Part shown: positions 54,743 through 63,267 of the stretch, piece by piece
How positions within the stretch are numbered: position 1 is the first letter of the stretch
Layout of the letters: each line of letters begins with the position of its first letter
Assembly (NCBI GenBank): GCA_018649885.1
Contig: JABIHA010000068.1
Coordinates: forward strand, 1 to 64,000
DNA from: Bacteriovoracaceae bacterium
GTDB taxonomy: Bacteria; Bdellovibrionota; Bacteriovoracia; Bacteriovoracales; Bacteriovoracaceae
DNA length: 64,000 nt
Direction of reading: 5' to 3'
Notes under the pieces: generated by a model
Seen by the model: only the letters and a program-made list of their open reading frames with translations
What the model was told of the DNA's origin: nothing
Database searches by the model: none
Program-made: the position numbers and the translations under genes

Positions 54743-55027
54743 ATGATATTCCTCACAAAAATTTGCCAAAAATATACCAATTTTTTCACCAGATGATGAC
54801 CGCAAAATGTAAACAGTAAAACCCTTTAAAATCAAATGGTTAGATTATATTGTGGTGTCTATTCGTGAACCACCAATGAAAAAGTTACAAGAATTTAGTA
54901 AATGACTGTGTCTTACGCACTGCGCTATGTACAATCACTCAGTCTACTACTCACCAAATATGAAGTTTAACGGAGTTCGAAGTCTGCCTTTGAGGGTTCG
55001 ATTTATGTATCTGTGGAGGATATTAAA

Positions 55028-55510
55028 ATGAAGCACAAATTTTTTAAACTACTTATGATTATGGCCATGGCCCCATCGGCATTGGCATCACACAGAGACA
55101 GTGTCATTTCAGGCTTTGAAGGCCCCGCTGATCCACCTGCCAACGTGCAAGGAACAATTTGTAGAGAATATATTAATGATGGTGATGAACATAGCGCCAC
55201 TGTATGTAACTCTGGAGTTGCCTCAGCTGATAAATTGGCCCAAAAATATGCAAAAGCAGCCGGTGGCTACTTAGGTTGCATCATTGGTTACTCTGATGGA
55301 ATTCAAAATGGTTATGATAGAGGTGATGGAATTTCTCAAGGTATGCTTCAACAAGCAACCGCTGAATACGCTCATGCAGAATTTACGACAGCTATATCAA
55401 GAGCTGGCGATAAGGCCATAAGAGAAGGTAGAACTGAATCAGCCTCTCAAATTATAAGTGGCTATAGGTCTGTTCTTGGACTCAATCCTTCGCTTCAAGA
55501 AAAAAATTAA
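55028..55510 (+). CDS. Large secreted protein, 5' part (frameshifted at A7)
   Basis: ATG 55028 has GGAGG at 8-nt spacing. The protein begins with a signal peptide (MKHKFFKLLMIMAMAPSALA) and continues with CREYIND, VCNSG and a Gly-rich GYLGCIIGYSDGIQNGYDRG stretch. It ends after 160 codons at a TAA immediately after an A7 tract (55500-55506). The -1 frame is open through and past this point and joins smoothly (LQEK to KLRDEVKVY), so this is very probably the start of a gene of about 830 codons. Confidence 0.7.
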   Translation: MKHKFFKLLMIMAMAPSALASHRDSVISGFEGPADPPANVQGTICREYINDGDEHSATVCNSGVASADKLAQKYAKAAGGYLGCIIGYSDGIQNGYDRGDGISQGMLQQATAEYAHAEFTTAISRAGDKAIREGRTESASQIISGYRSVLGLNPSLQEKN

Positions 55511-57522
55511 GAGATGAAGTTAAGGTTTATAAGTACCCTCGAATTACATTTTCAGGCTTTGACGGTGGATATGCCAACGACATTGATCAAAAAGTGGTTA
55601 CAGATGTAGACTTCTCTGATGTTTATAGAGCTAGATGGGTTAAATCATCAGACTCTTTTGATGAAAAATTAATGGCCCACTACCTTTATAAAGAAGAAAG
55701 AAAAGAAGGTGCTCAAATTTGTAAAATTGCTAATTCAGTATTTGAAGGACATGGTTTTCCAACACTTACATTTTGGGACTACTGGAGAGCTGAAGAACAA
55801 ATCGATTTTGCAAAATATGGTTGGAATAACGCCGATTGGGCGTGGAAAATCTTTGACCGTGTTGAAAATAATATGGATGAGTTTGAAAACTATATGGGTA
55901 TTGCCGCAAATTATAAAAGGCATTACACAGAAGAATACATTGTGGCAGAAGCCACTTACGAGCTAGATGAAAGACTCAAACTAGATCAATTCGAAAATCC
56001 CATTCCTGTAATGGTTACTAATCCAGATGGAACCCAGTCTCAACAAGTTGATGGACAAGGCCGACTGGTATTTGAAAAAGAAACTTACATGAAAGAAAAA
56101 ACCCCTACAATCATGGGATCACGACCAGCCACAAGAGATCTCACTGGAGCGGAAGTAAGAGAATACAAGGCCATCTACAGAAGAGGATTCAAGGAATCAT
56201 ACCAAAGACATTGGGCAAAAGCTTATGCTCAAAATGAATTTGATACTCAAAAAGCAGTTATGACTGCAGTCGGTGATCGAGTCGGCTACGAGGTAGGCCA
56301 AAAAGCTGGTGATCAATTGGCAAGAAGACAAGCTTACAATGCTCAATACAAAGCAATTTCTGCCAGAGAATATGGTAAGGTGGCTAAGCTTAAGTACGAA
56401 AAAAGCTTTGATACATTAATCGAAATTTTTGAAAATAATGCTGTTGTTGAACTAGATCAAGCAACCTTTTCCGGCTCTACAGATGATTCAATCTGGAGAA
56501 ATGGTGAAGGAATCTTTGTAAGTTTTGATATTACAAACTTAGGTGAAAGAGGCGGTGATTTATCTCTGGCCCTTTCCCAAACAAATGATATTGAAGCCGG
56601 AAATCCTTTTGTTTTTAGACCAAATGCACTTAGTAGATTTTCTGCTGATTCTGATCAACTAGGAATTATTTCTGAAGGACATTTGGCAGGAAGTACTGCT
56701 CAAATTAGAATGCATCTAAATAATCCAGGGGATCTTGGATCCTCCATTGGAGCAGAGCTCAACCAAACAAAAAATGAACCTATTGAAATAACAGATTATG
56801 CTGAATTAGAATCGGTTAATGGTTCAGTTGATATGCTTTCGGGAACAGTAACAGTTAATATTGACGTTCATAATCCAGCGATAGATTATGAGCATCTCTT
56901 CAAAACTGATGTGGTAGTATCACTTGATGGCGTTAATAAAAGCAAAAAGAAACCCATCCCTGCTGTAAAGCCTGAAAGAACTGCTGAGCATGCAATTACA
57001 ATAAGTGGTTTTGATACAATGGATCTTATCGAAAGAGGATCTCTCACAGGTACTGTAAAAACTTATGTTGCCGGAAAACTTGCCGACCAAAAGAAATTTA
57101 CCGCTGATCTTGAAGGTAATGAAAAAGAAAACTTTGTTGCTTATTTCAAAGCACTGATTGATCAAGGTACTGAGAAGGCTAGAATTAAAGAAGTTATCAA
57201 AAAGTTAGATGGATTTCTTAAGCGAGATCTTCATTTTACAAGTAGTAGCAATAAAATCAAATGGAATAAACCCCAAAAGGTTCAGCGCTCTATTGTTGGA
57301 AAGATTATTACTCAGTATCGTCATGACCTAGATAGCCTAAATGCTAAAGAGAAGAAATTCTACTTAGACCTGGCTAACACTATGGCCTTACATGTTCAAA
57401 CTAAAGGCAAGTACAGAGTAAGGGCAGGACTTTTCTTTCCCAAGAAAAAATTCTTAAAACAACTTGCAATTTTTGGTGGAAGTGACTTTCTTGTAGATGT
57501 TAAACACCATAAAAATAGATAA
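55507..57522 (+). CDS. Large secreted protein, 3' part (frame -1 of the preceding)
   Basis: The frame is open from well upstream of 55507 and ends at 57522. Its first in-frame start-like codon, GTG 55594, has no ribosome site, so it is best read as the continuation of 55028 through the A7 tract. The 671-codon part has a Tyr/Trp-rich region, a helical Lys/Tyr-rich segment (RRGFKESYQRHWAKAYA), and a C-terminal half with beta structure. A terminator follows at 57548. No family is recognised. Confidence 0.65.
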   Translation, partial: LRDEVKVYKYPRITFSGFDGGYANDIDQKVVTDVDFSDVYRARWVKSSDSFDEKLMAHYLYKEERKEGAQICKIANSVFEGHGFPTLTFWDYWRAEEQIDFAKYGWNNADWAWKIFDRVENNMDEFENYMGIAANYKRHYTEEYIVAEATYELDERLKLDQFENPIPVMVTNPDGTQSQQVDGQGRLVFEKETYMKEKTPTIMGSRPATRDLTGAEVREYKAIYRRGFKESYQRHWAKAYAQNEFDTQKAVMTAVGDRVGYEVGQKAGDQLARRQAYNAQYKAISAREYGKVAKLKYEKSFDTLIEIFENNAVVELDQATFSGSTDDSIWRNGEGIFVSFDITNLGERGGDLSLALSQTNDIEAGNPFVFRPNALSRFSADSDQLGIISEGHLAGSTAQIRMHLNNPGDLGSSIGAELNQTKNEPIEITDYAELESVNGSVDMLSGTVTVNIDVHNPAIDYEHLFKTDVVVSLDGVNKSKKKPIPAVKPERTAEHAITISGFDTMDLIERGSLTGTVKTYVAGKLADQKKFTADLEGNEKENFVAYFKALIDQGTEKARIKEVIKKLDGFLKRDLHFTSSSNKIKWNKPQKVQRSIVGKIITQYRHDLDSLNAKEKKFYLDLANTMALHVQTKGKYRVRAGLFFPKKKFLKQLAIFGGSDFLVDVKHHKNR

Positions 57523-57547
57523 GATTTCTAACTCCTAAATTGAATAC

Positions 57548-57574
57548 GGCCACTCTCACGAGTGGCCTTTTTTA
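57548..57574 (+). terminator. Rho-independent terminator
   Basis: GGCCACTC (57548-57555) and GAGTGGCC (57560-57567) form an 8-bp stem with loop TCAC, followed by seven T. It ends the large secreted-protein gene. Confidence 0.9.
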
Positions 57575-57648
57575 TTGGGAATTGGTCTAATTACCTGATA
57601 TTACAACAAGCAAGTTGAAATCTAGCCATTAAAATTATTCTCACTTTC

Positions 57649-57675
57649 TTGCCATATTCCTTCTCTTTATATAAT
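57649..57675 (+). promoter_or_regulatory. Promoter of rnpB
   Basis: TTGCCA at 57649-57654 and a perfect TATAAT at 57670-57675 (15-nt spacing) lie 11 nt upstream of the RNase P RNA P1 stem. Confidence 0.6.
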
Positions 57676-57685
57676 TAACATCACA

Positions 57686-57997
57686 GGTATTGAGCAGTTG
57701 AGACTATCGTCGGTCACCCTATTTACTAGGATGACGGGAGGAAAGTCCGGACTCCACAAGGCAGCCTAGCGGGTAACGCCCGTCCACCGTAAGGTGAGGA
57801 CAAGTGCAACAGAAAGTATGTACAGGTTATGCTGTAGTGAAACCAGGTAAACTCTAGGCGGAGCAAGCTCAAATAGGCCAGCGATTAAGGGGAGCCTCTC
57901 CAAGTTGGCGGGTTGAGTGCATGAGGTTAAAGGCAACTTTAATCCTAGATAAATGATAGTCCTCGACAGGATCCGGCTTACACGACTGCTCAATACC
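57686..57997 (+). ncRNA. rnpB: RNase P RNA, bacterial type A
   Basis: The 5' GGAGGAAAGTCCGGACTCC box and CAGCCTAGCGGGTAA are diagnostic of RNase P RNA, together with ACAGAAAGTATGTACAG. The 3' end carries a reverse complement of the 5' end: GGTATTGAGCAGT (57686-57698) pairs with ACTGCTCAATACC (57985-57997) to make the P1 helix. A T run after P1 may act as terminator. It matures tRNA 5' ends together with the protein RnpA, not seen here. Confidence 0.95.
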
Positions 57998-58105
57998 TTT
58001 TTTCCAAAAAAATCCTGAATTTATTCCAAGGAACACTGTTTCATTCTCATGAAATTCAAAATCTCTGATAGGTTTAGAAAAATAATTGAACTGGGGGGTT
58101 CTTCT

Positions 58106-58918
58106 ATGAAAGCAGCAGTACTGCTGATTAGCGCTTTGATTTCATTTTCTAGTTTTTCAATTACTCTTGGCCATAAGATTGAATACAATGAGGCTCCTGC
58201 AGTTGGACAATTGCTCATTGGGAATGGGACATGCACAGCTACAGTTATTTCAGAAAGGGCAATTTTAACAGCTTCTCACTGCTATGACGATTCCGTTAGA
58301 ACAGCAAAGATAACAGGCTCCAGCCATCTCAGCCTATTTTTTCTCCCAGCAGTTCGTGAATTTTATCGAGTCGTTCATGTTTATAGGAATGTAGATCATA
58401 CAGCTGATATGGCGATTGCAATTCTAGACCGAGAAGTTCCTGGAAATATTAAACCACTAAAAATTTATGCGAAAAAATTTGCACCTACCGAGTCTACCGA
58501 AATCAAAATTATGGGATTCGGATATAATGGAGAGATCGAATACCCAGGAATTGCCAGCGACCAACTCAACACAATTGTGAACCTAACTTTGGGATTTGAA
58601 TCTTGGGATCAATTTAAAATGCTCGAAATGGCCCGGCTAGAATTTTTTGAAATGAGTGAGCCTTCACCCATTACGGGAAAAAGAGAAATCATATTAAGTA
58701 GCCTTGATGGCTCTCACCCCTGCGCTGGTGATAGCGGAGCAGCTCTTCTTGTTGAAAATGCAGGGGAGCTTCAAATTGTTGGGGTTCAAAGCCGGATAAA
58801 TTTTGATAGAATTATGACAGAAAAAGAAGAGGTTTGCCTTGGAGGCGTTCAAACCGTCGGCATGAGTATTTATGAAAACCTTGATTGGATAAAAAAGATC
58901 ATTCACCAGAGTAAATGA
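58106..58918 (+). CDS. Exported trypsin-like serine protease (S1)
   Basis: From ATG 58106 (GGGGGG 7 nt upstream) the 270-residue protein has a signal peptide (MKAAVLLISALISFSSFS) and an S1 catalytic triad: LTASHC (His), DHTADMAIAIL (Asp), and CAGDSGAALL (Ser). The two Cys in HPCAGDSG and EVCLGGVQ, plus Cys near the His, could form disulfides. Residues before Ser (DGSHPCAGDSG) suggest trypsin- or chymotrypsin-like specificity, but this is not certain. It would act in the periplasm or on prey. Confidence 0.9.
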   Translation: MKAAVLLISALISFSSFSITLGHKIEYNEAPAVGQLLIGNGTCTATVISERAILTASHCYDDSVRTAKITGSSHLSLFFLPAVREFYRVVHVYRNVDHTADMAIAILDREVPGNIKPLKIYAKKFAPTESTEIKIMGFGYNGEIEYPGIASDQLNTIVNLTLGFESWDQFKMLEMARLEFFEMSEPSPITGKREIILSSLDGSHPCAGDSGAALLVENAGELQIVGVQSRINFDRIMTEKEEVCLGGVQTVGMSIYENLDWIKKIIHQSK

Positions 58919-59012
58919 GAAATCTCTTATACTTAGTGGACAATATTTTATGAGACGATCACGTAGCATTGAGATATAATTTCGCTCAAAACCATTTCCC
59001 AGGTGTGCTGAG

Positions 59013-60107
59013 ATGAGATATTTTATATTTGCTGCAACTTTTCTTTTATCAATACAACTTCTTCATGCTGAAGATATTTGTAAGTACCGATTAACAAAAA
59101 TTGTTATTGAAGAAATGCCAAGCTGGGCCATCGACCTTCAAAATAGAAATATTCCTGAAGTAGTACTTCCCCTAAATACAATTATTTCAAATCTCGACGA
59201 TATTTTTTATGCAGGGAAAAGAGATCAGATAATTTGTGGGATATTAAAAGATGCCAAAAGTTACCAAGAAATTTGGACAAAAGTAGAAAAGGATACAGTT
59301 CTTCCCCCTATTCCTTTCACTCCAATTAACATTATCGCAGCGGGCTTAAATGAAAGTGGCCACATAAAAGAAAGTGGTGCAAAAGCTGGAAAAACATTGC
59401 TCTTTCCCAAGTCTCTCAAAGTAACTAGCGCCTACGCAGATATTCCTTACAAAAAAGAAATGCTTCTAGACTATGAATCTGAAATAGCTTTTGTAGTTTC
59501 AAAGAGAATTTCTTCAGCCGATCAAATCAATGAAAAAAATCTTAAAGACTTTATTGCAGGAGTTATGGTGGCCAACGATATTACTGATCGGCTTCCCATT
59601 ATTAAAAATCAAAAAAACTCTTTTACCATGGCAAAAAGTAAACCTGGATTTCTTCCCTTGGGACCTTTTTTTATTCCTAGCTCTAGCTTAAAATGGGTTG
59701 GTGGTAAAGACCCAAGCTATGTGCAAAAACTAAGAGTCAATAAAGATGAACGCCAATCTGGACATACTGCCAATAGAATTAAGAGTGTGTTAGAGATTAT
59801 CAAGTTAGCACTAAAGAGAAAAGACGAGCTATGGCCAATAAAAGATGGGGAGTCAATTCCTTTACTTAAAGGAGGAATGTTTCATCCTGGTGATATCATC
59901 CTAACAGGCACTATTTCAGGCGTTGCACTCAAGGCTCCAACAAGTTGGGAGAAATTTAAACTACTTCTAAAAGGTGCCCTTCACTTTAGAGGACCCACCT
60001 CTCAATTTATTGCTGAACAATACGAAAGTCCAAGATACTTGAAACCAGGTGATACCGTTTTTAATTTTATAGAGCGTCTTGGTGTCCAAATCAATAAAGT
60101 TAAATAA
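59013..60107 (+). CDS. Exported fumarylacetoacetase-family (FAH) protein
   Basis: This 364-residue protein has a signal peptide (residues 1-19, ending LLHA) and an FAH-type domain: NIIAAGLNESGH, LLDYESEIAFVV (metal-binding E-x-E), VANDITDR, KSKPGFLPLGPFF and GGMFHPGDIILTGTISGV. Family enzymes hydrolyse C-C bonds in diketo acids, or are decarboxylases, in the cytoplasm; an exported form is unusual. The C-terminus (YLKPGDTVFNFIERLG) is also typical. ATG 59013 has AGGTG upstream. Confidence 0.82.
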   Translation: MRYFIFAATFLLSIQLLHAEDICKYRLTKIVIEEMPSWAIDLQNRNIPEVVLPLNTIISNLDDIFYAGKRDQIICGILKDAKSYQEIWTKVEKDTVLPPIPFTPINIIAAGLNESGHIKESGAKAGKTLLFPKSLKVTSAYADIPYKKEMLLDYESEIAFVVSKRISSADQINEKNLKDFIAGVMVANDITDRLPIIKNQKNSFTMAKSKPGFLPLGPFFIPSSSLKWVGGKDPSYVQKLRVNKDERQSGHTANRIKSVLEIIKLALKRKDELWPIKDGESIPLLKGGMFHPGDIILTGTISGVALKAPTSWEKFKLLLKGALHFRGPTSQFIAEQYESPRYLKPGDTVFNFIERLGVQINKVK

Positions 60108-61140
60108 CTTTCTTCATGGCCTTGATACTTGCTGTAGAAAAATTCGATTTTTCTAAGTCTGAACCTTTATAGATAAAACTATCTTTAGAAAAATTCTTTA
60201 AAAATTCTTTTTCACTGATGGCAATAACCAAGTTGGTTATTTTATATTTTGTAATACTCGTTTTATAAGAAGTAGCATCCTTAAAAAGGGACGGTTTAGC
60301 AGATAATACTGGATATTGAGTCAATTTCTTATCTTCTGAGCTAATGATAAAAGTAGGAATTTCAAATTGTCCTGAAAGCCACTGCTTAGCATCTTTTTTG
60401 TAACCCAAAACTTTGCCATTCTTTTTCACAATAATTCGCGCCAAAGTGAGTTCAAAATTCTTAGAGTTAATTTTTTTAGCTAACTCTTTTGGAAATCGTA
60501 AAGGATCACCTGAATTAAATGAAAAACAGTCATCACTCATTGGACACAATTCGCAAGATACCTTTTTAGATCTGCAGTAAACTCTTCCAAGATCCATCAA
60601 AGCTTCATTGAGTCCCCTAAAACCACTTTTAAATTCTTTGAGTATTTCTTTTCTATCAAATTGGTCTCTAATCTCCCTTTGGAGCTTAGGCCCTTTGAGC
60701 TCACCTATCCCATAAATTCTTGAAAGCACCCTTTCAAGATTTGCATCAACTGCCAGGGCCCTTTGGTTTTGTCCGATAGAAATTAAAGCACTCGAAGTAT
60801 AGGGTCCAATGCCTCCAATTTCTACTAATTCATCAATTTTCTTAGGAATCACCCCAGAATGTTTATCCTCAATTTCAATACAGGCCCGCCTTAAATTTTT
60901 TGCTCGTCTATAATATCCTAAACCTTTCCAGTTAATAAGAATTTCTTCCTCACTGGAAGCTGCTAAATCAGACAAGCTTGGATAAATACTTATAAATCTA
61001 TCAAAATGATTGACCACAGTCCCAACAGTTGTTTGCTGAAGCATAATCTCTGAAACGAATGTTTTATAAAGTGATCTGTTCACTCTCCACGGAAGGTGTG
61101 AATAGTTAGATTTGGACCAGCTGATTAATTTTTTAAACAT
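60100..61140 (-). CDS. mutY: A/G-specific adenine DNA glycosylase
   Basis: This 346-residue enzyme removes A mispaired with 8-oxoG or G. The N-terminal HhH motif is LVEIGGIGPYTSSALI, with catalytic Asp in VDANLERV. The iron-sulfur loop is C-x6-C-x2-C-x5-C (CRSKKVSCELCPMSDDC). The C-terminal domain of about 120 residues is likely the Nudix-like OG-recognition domain. Its 3' end overlaps the FAH gene by 8 nt. Confidence 0.93.
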   Translation of the reverse strand: MFKKLISWSKSNYSHLPWRVNRSLYKTFVSEIMLQQTTVGTVVNHFDRFISIYPSLSDLAASSEEEILINWKGLGYYRRAKNLRRACIEIEDKHSGVIPKKIDELVEIGGIGPYTSSALISIGQNQRALAVDANLERVLSRIYGIGELKGPKLQREIRDQFDRKEILKEFKSGFRGLNEALMDLGRVYCRSKKVSCELCPMSDDCFSFNSGDPLRFPKELAKKINSKNFELTLARIIVKKNGKVLGYKKDAKQWLSGQFEIPTFIISSEDKKLTQYPVLSAKPSLFKDATSYKTSITKYKITNLVIAISEKEFLKNFSKDSFIYKGSDLEKSNFSTASIKAMKKVI

Positions 61141-61167
61141 TCACTATTTCTACAATCAAAACTCTAC

Positions 61168-61467
61168 TCAGTCTAGTGTTGCACTAGGATCTGGGTCTTG
61201 CTCTGGCCCTTGATCTTCAACCTTACCTGCTATATCTCGCGGTGCTTTAGATGAATCAAATTCTTCCTCTACCACCCCTAGCACATATTCTCTCATGGCC
61301 CGCCGTCCATAGAGAGAGCTCCTTGAACAAAAAGTATCATTGGTAAATCCACTCATAAAGATTTCTAAAACCCTTGCCTCTTCAACACTTGGATTAATAG
61401 TCTTTGCCCGAAGCATTAACTTACCCCAGTATTTTTTTGCTTCCTCACTTGGGTTTTGGACTCTCAT
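61168..61467 (-). CDS. Secreted protein, 3' part (frame -1 of the next)
   Basis: This 99-residue acidic, helical frame starts at ATG 61467 without a ribosome site. Its frame is open upstream through LANKDAKEDKTHL to the T6 tract (A6 on the + strand at 61505-61510). It fits directly onto the preceding 85-codon gene if one base is added, giving a 197-residue protein. It ends with an Asp/Pro-rich tail. Confidence 0.5.
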   Translation of the reverse strand: MRVQNPSEEAKKYWGKLMLRAKTINPSVEEARVLEIFMSGFTNDTFCSRSSLYGRRAMREYVLGVVEEEFDSSKAPRDIAGKVEDQGPEQDPDPSATLD

Positions 61468-61502
61468 AAGATGAGTTTTATCTTCTTTTGCATCTTTATT
61501 TG

Positions 61503-61760
61503 CTAAAAAACAGGAGTACCCGCACCGCCGATAGCAACAGCAATAAGGGGAATAGGTGAGCCTGTAAATGCGGTGACTACTGCAGCTCCAACACCCACGC
61601 CTAGTGCCACCCCAGTCCCAATGGCAATCGTTTTAACTTTGTGAAGTGCCTTTGCCCTTTTACTATATTTTTCAAAACAATTAAGAGCCTCATCTTTTTT
61701 TGCAAAGGCTGAGAGATTAAAAAGAAATAAGAATATTAGACTTGTAGAAAAAAACCTCAT
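61503..61760 (-). CDS. Secreted or membrane protein, 5' part (frameshifted at T6)
   Basis: The 85-codon gene has a signal peptide (MRFFSTSLIFLFLFNLSAFA) and a Gly-rich hydrophobic segment (IAIGTGVALGVGVGAAVV) that could be a membrane anchor or glycine zipper. It ends at TAG right after GTTTTT. The -1 frame continues as LANKDAKEDKTHLMRVQ. Its ATG overlaps the preceding stop (ATGA), so it belongs to the HTH operon. Confidence 0.6.
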   Translation of the reverse strand: MRFFSTSLIFLFLFNLSAFAKKDEALNCFEKYSKRAKALHKVKTIAIGTGVALGVGVGAAVVTAFTGSPIPLIAVAIGGAGTPVF

Positions 61761-62533
61761 TTACACATCGCCCATGCTTGAGGAACGGACTTAAGAAGTT
61801 CAGCAGTTGTTTTACTCTCATGAATAGTGGCAGCCATTTCTCTCAAAAATTCTATAAATTCTTCTGAGGCCTCATTAATATCTGTAATAAAGAGAAGGTT
61901 CTTGGCCTGTGAGTTTCGAAGCCACCTCATCATTCTTTTTTGGTCATTCATCCCCTTGGCCATGCAGGTAGCATCGAGACCTGAAACTCTTTTAAATGAA
62001 GTATCAAATACAAAGACATCCATATTTGCACCACACTTTTCTTTTATCCTATTAACATATGTCCTTCTTTTGCAAGACCTTCCATCGAGAGACGATGGAT
62101 CAAGCTCTCTAAAGGAAGTGCTTATATCAATCCAAACCTCTAACTTAGAAAAGCTTTTTTTGATATTTTTAGCTTGCCCACAAAACATATCAAAATAATA
62201 ATTTTTATCACAACTGATCATGTCGGTATCAACTGAAGATACATACTTGTTATTTTTTTTCTGTTTTTTCTCTATCTTAATTTCTTTTTTAAGGTTTTTA
62301 TTGGGATTAGGATACAAACCTATATTTGGATCAAAGCATTGGTCACCATAAGGGATACAAACATTTTGTGCCAACTTCTCACTGTAAACAGGCTCATCAC
62401 CATTGAAATGCTTCTCAAGTAATCCCATTTCATCAGGCATTAAAAACCACACTTCAATATGCTTAGGAATTGCAAAACTAGAAAAGCTAACAATAGAGCA
62501 GGTTATAAGCACAAAAAATTTCAATAAATGCAT
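61757..62533 (-). CDS. Secreted protein with a VWA-like DxSxS motif
   Basis: From ATG 62533 the 258-residue protein has a signal peptide (MHLLKFFVLITCSIVSFSSFA). EVWIDISTSFRELD contains D-I-S-T-S, a fit to the MIDAS DxSxS metal site of von Willebrand A domains, and the later VFVFDTSF and LLFITDINEASEEFIEFL are like the following VWA strands. It also has eight or so Cys. This is a motif-level reading, not a family assignment. It overlaps the 85-codon gene by ATGA. Confidence 0.6.
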   Translation of the reverse strand: MHLLKFFVLITCSIVSFSSFAIPKHIEVWFLMPDEMGLLEKHFNGDEPVYSEKLAQNVCIPYGDQCFDPNIGLYPNPNKNLKKEIKIEKKQKKNNKYVSSVDTDMISCDKNYYFDMFCGQAKNIKKSFSKLEVWIDISTSFRELDPSSLDGRSCKRRTYVNRIKEKCGANMDVFVFDTSFKRVSGLDATCMAKGMNDQKRMMRWLRNSQAKNLLFITDINEASEEFIEFLREMAATIHESKTTAELLKSVPQAWAMCK

Positions 62534-62543
62534 TGTGCAATTT

Positions 62544-63146
62544 TTAGAATTCCACACCCTTTTGCCTAAAATATCTAAATAGTGAATTACCAACATCAAC
62601 AACTAAATCCTTTCCTTCTACATCCAGTTCAAGAAAATCACTTAGGTAAGCCTTTTGCCTTGGAGTAAGTCTTTCCAGCTTATCCCTTAGAGTAGTTGGA
62701 TTATTTCTAGCTCCATCATCGGCCCTAAAGGGAATGCTTCTGGTCTTCCCACCAATTTTCACCTTGGCGGTTGTAGTTCGTTCAGCAGTTCCAAGCGAAG
62801 AGAAGACATCATTAAACTCATCTTCCTCCTCTTCATTATCGGAAGATGGAGGTGGTTCCATAGGACCATCTTTATAGAACTGAATGAGTCTTTTAAATTG
62901 CTCGGTGGAATCCTCTTCGATGAAATCAATAATCTCGTGCAACGGAATATTTAACCTTGCAACAATCTTTGCAATGAATTGCTCGTCGAGTTCCCTGGTT
63001 TTCCTGTTCAAAAAGCGCGACATGGTGGAAATTCCCACCCCAACCAAATTGGCCAAGTCCTTTTGTGAAAGGGCTCCTCGTACTTGCATATACTTACGAA
63101 TTACACCTAGAAAATCGTCTAAATAATCTCTATTGAAGCGAACCAT
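62544..63146 (-). CDS. Helix-turn-helix (Cro/CI-like) regulator
   Basis: This 200-residue protein has an N-terminal HTH: LSQKDLANLVGVGISTMSRFLNRKTRE at about residues 26-52, as in Xre-type regulators. A Glu/Ser-rich linker and a C-terminal domain (RDKLERLTPRQKAYLSDFLEL) follow. ATG 63146 has GGAGG upstream. It heads an operon with two small secreted proteins and is divergent from the pentapeptide-repeat gene, with repeated TTGAYGCAAT sites between them. Confidence 0.75.
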   Translation of the reverse strand: MVRFNRDYLDDFLGVIRKYMQVRGALSQKDLANLVGVGISTMSRFLNRKTRELDEQFIAKIVARLNIPLHEIIDFIEEDSTEQFKRLIQFYKDGPMEPPPSSDNEEEEDEFNDVFSSLGTAERTTTAKVKIGGKTRSIPFRADDGARNNPTTLRDKLERLTPRQKAYLSDFLELDVEGKDLVVDVGNSLFRYFRQKGVEF

Positions 63147-63183
63147 GTTAACCTCCTGAATTGCTTGTCGGAACGAAATTATA

Positions 63184-63215
63184 TTTCTTGATGCAATTTA
63201 TTTTCTTGACGCAAT
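63184..63215 (+). promoter_or_regulatory. Direct repeat, possible operator
   Basis: TTTCTTGATGCAAT (63184-63197) and TTTCTTGACGCAAT (63202-63215) are 13/14 identical with an 18-bp period. The second covers the -35 of the + strand promoter. They may bind the adjacent HTH regulator. Confidence 0.45.
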
Positions 63216-63234
63216 GGGTCAGACTTGCTATTCT
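63206..63234 (+). promoter_or_regulatory. Promoter of the pentapeptide-repeat gene
   Basis: TTGACG at 63206-63211 and TATTCT at 63229-63234 are separated by the optimal 17 nt. The start codon is 34 nt downstream. Confidence 0.6.
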
Positions 63235-63267
63235 GGGATTGTTGACACGCAGCCTAGGAGGCCACAA

